A stretch of DNA of 64,000 bases from Trichoplax adhaerens. Lineage: Eukaryota; Placozoa; Uniplacotomia; Trichoplacea; Trichoplacidae. The translations under genes were made by a program, and so were the position numbers. The DNA is taken from assembly GCF_000150275.1 (NCBI RefSeq), contig NW_002060976.1, positions 372,946 through 436,945 of the forward strand. Reading direction: 5' to 3'. The notes below the pieces were generated by a model. The model was not told the DNA's origin. It was given only the letters and a program-made list of their open reading frames with translations, and did no database searches. Shown here one piece after another: positions 63,430 to 64,000 of the stretch. Numbering within the stretch: the stretch's first letter is position 1; each line of letters begins with the position of its first letter.

Positions 63430-64000
63430 CACTATGGACGTTTTCCACTGTTATTTTCCAATATGTTAAAGCATTGCAAAACTCATCAAAGGCTCTATCG
63501 TCACGCTCAGGCAGAATATCCAATAAAGTCCAAACTTTTCTGTAAAACAGAATTAAATAATTACGATAACTGCTCTCCGACTACAAAATTTATTCTTGCA
63601 GTAAATAAACAAACTATTAATTTAGCCTGCCATTGCATATTAGATAGAATACTGTTTAACAGTTACTGAACATGTACTATATAAAAATTCCTTACTCAAA
63701 AGCCGTCAATTTAGATTCGATTGTTTGTTTGTGGAATGATGTTAATATACTCGCTCCAAGTAAATATTCACATATCGGTGAGATTTGATCCTGACATTTT
63801 TCAGCAAGTAACATTCGATTGGCTGTTAGGATTTCACGATGTTCTTGAGTCATTGATCCTGAGGACGTTTTGGGTAATTGAGGTAATTGGGTTTTTAGTA
63901 ATTGCTCTTAATCATATTTGAATCAATCTAAAATTGAATTACTAAATGCAATTGAGAATGATTGATAGATATCAATTCAATAGAGGTTACCTTTATCTTG
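63430..64000 (-). CDS. CARD-domain 3' end of a second Roco-like gene (5' part outside window)
   Basis: Minus-strand exons: 64000-63991 (end of a microexon, donor GTAACC), 63858-63696 and 63539-63430. Junctions are GT-AG and in phase (1, 2). Together the last two encode a CARD: QEHREILTANRMLL, EYLLGASILT, then LLDILPERDDRAFDEFCNAL, the helix 1-to-5 signature of caspase-recruitment domains. The frame after 63430 ends at a strong GTAAGC donor (reading on gives GKH and a stop), so a further exon may follow. The microexon end and next 85 intron bases match the TPR-Roc-COR-Death gene at 53426-58181, so the missing 5' part is probably also TPR-Roc-COR (inference). CARDs recruit caspases or adaptors by homotypic binding. 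Confidence 0.8.
63904..63988. repeat. Intronic block identical to 54293-54377
   Basis: Second copy of the 85-bp shared intron segment, in the same orientation, adjoining the microexon donor. Confidence 0.95.

Noticed and set aside
1-64000. CRISPR array, bacterial operon or viral genome
   Set aside because: Tandem repeats have no constant repeat/variable spacer pattern, genes are split by spliceosomal introns, and no viral structural or polymerase genes are seen.

Overview
The window looks like nuclear DNA from a small, early-branching animal, most likely a placozoan (Trichoplax/Hoilungia type). This is an inference from content: AT-rich DNA, GT-AG introns, a same-strand cluster of intronless class A GPCRs, an astacin-LamG secreted protease, and TPR-Roc-COR genes ending in death-fold domains. 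It is clearly eukaryotic; there are no operons or bacterial signals.

Layout. (1) 0-28 kb: six rhodopsin-like 7TM receptor genes, all on the minus strand, separated by AT-rich DNA with local tandem duplications and one or two LTR-like relics. One receptor is cut by the left window edge, one has a single-base frameshift, and two have lost canonical activation motifs. A trypsin-like exon and a separate signal-peptide-like exon lie between the fifth and sixth receptors. (2) 31.3-37.2 kb, plus strand: an eight-exon secreted astacin metalloprotease joined to a LamG-type domain, with Phe replacing the Met-turn methionine. (3) 37.5-38.5 kb: broken multi-membrane-span coding blocks, possibly a gustatory-receptor-like gene or its remains. 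(4) 38.6-40.15 kb: two tandem-repeat arrays, then SAMD8 (sphingomyelin-synthase-related, two exons, plus strand). (5) 44.98-48.72 kb, minus strand: ALG1, reconstructed here as 15 phase-consistent exons; it converges on SAMD8. Its first intron holds a 197-bp tandem array. (6) 49.2-52.3 kb: nested 77/36-bp repeats and about four diverged ~360-bp repeats. (7) 53.4-58.2 kb, minus strand: a TPR-Roc-COR-Death gene (three main exons plus a 27-nt microexon, all in phase). (8) 63.4-64 kb, minus strand: the 3' part of a neighbouring relative, sharing 85 identical intronic bases and the microexon, but carrying a CARD where the first gene carries a Death domain.

The most interesting point is this last pair: two adjacent STAND/Roco-like genes that share an intron-exon junction but have swapped death-fold signalling domains, with the likely breakpoint visible in the shared intron. 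This suggests modular, exon-shuffled innate-immune or cell-death receptors. SAMD8 (ceramide phosphoethanolamine synthesis) and ALG1 (N-glycan precursor assembly) are housekeeping genes of the ER. The receptor array is probably sensory or peptide-signalling, but no ligand can be read from sequence.
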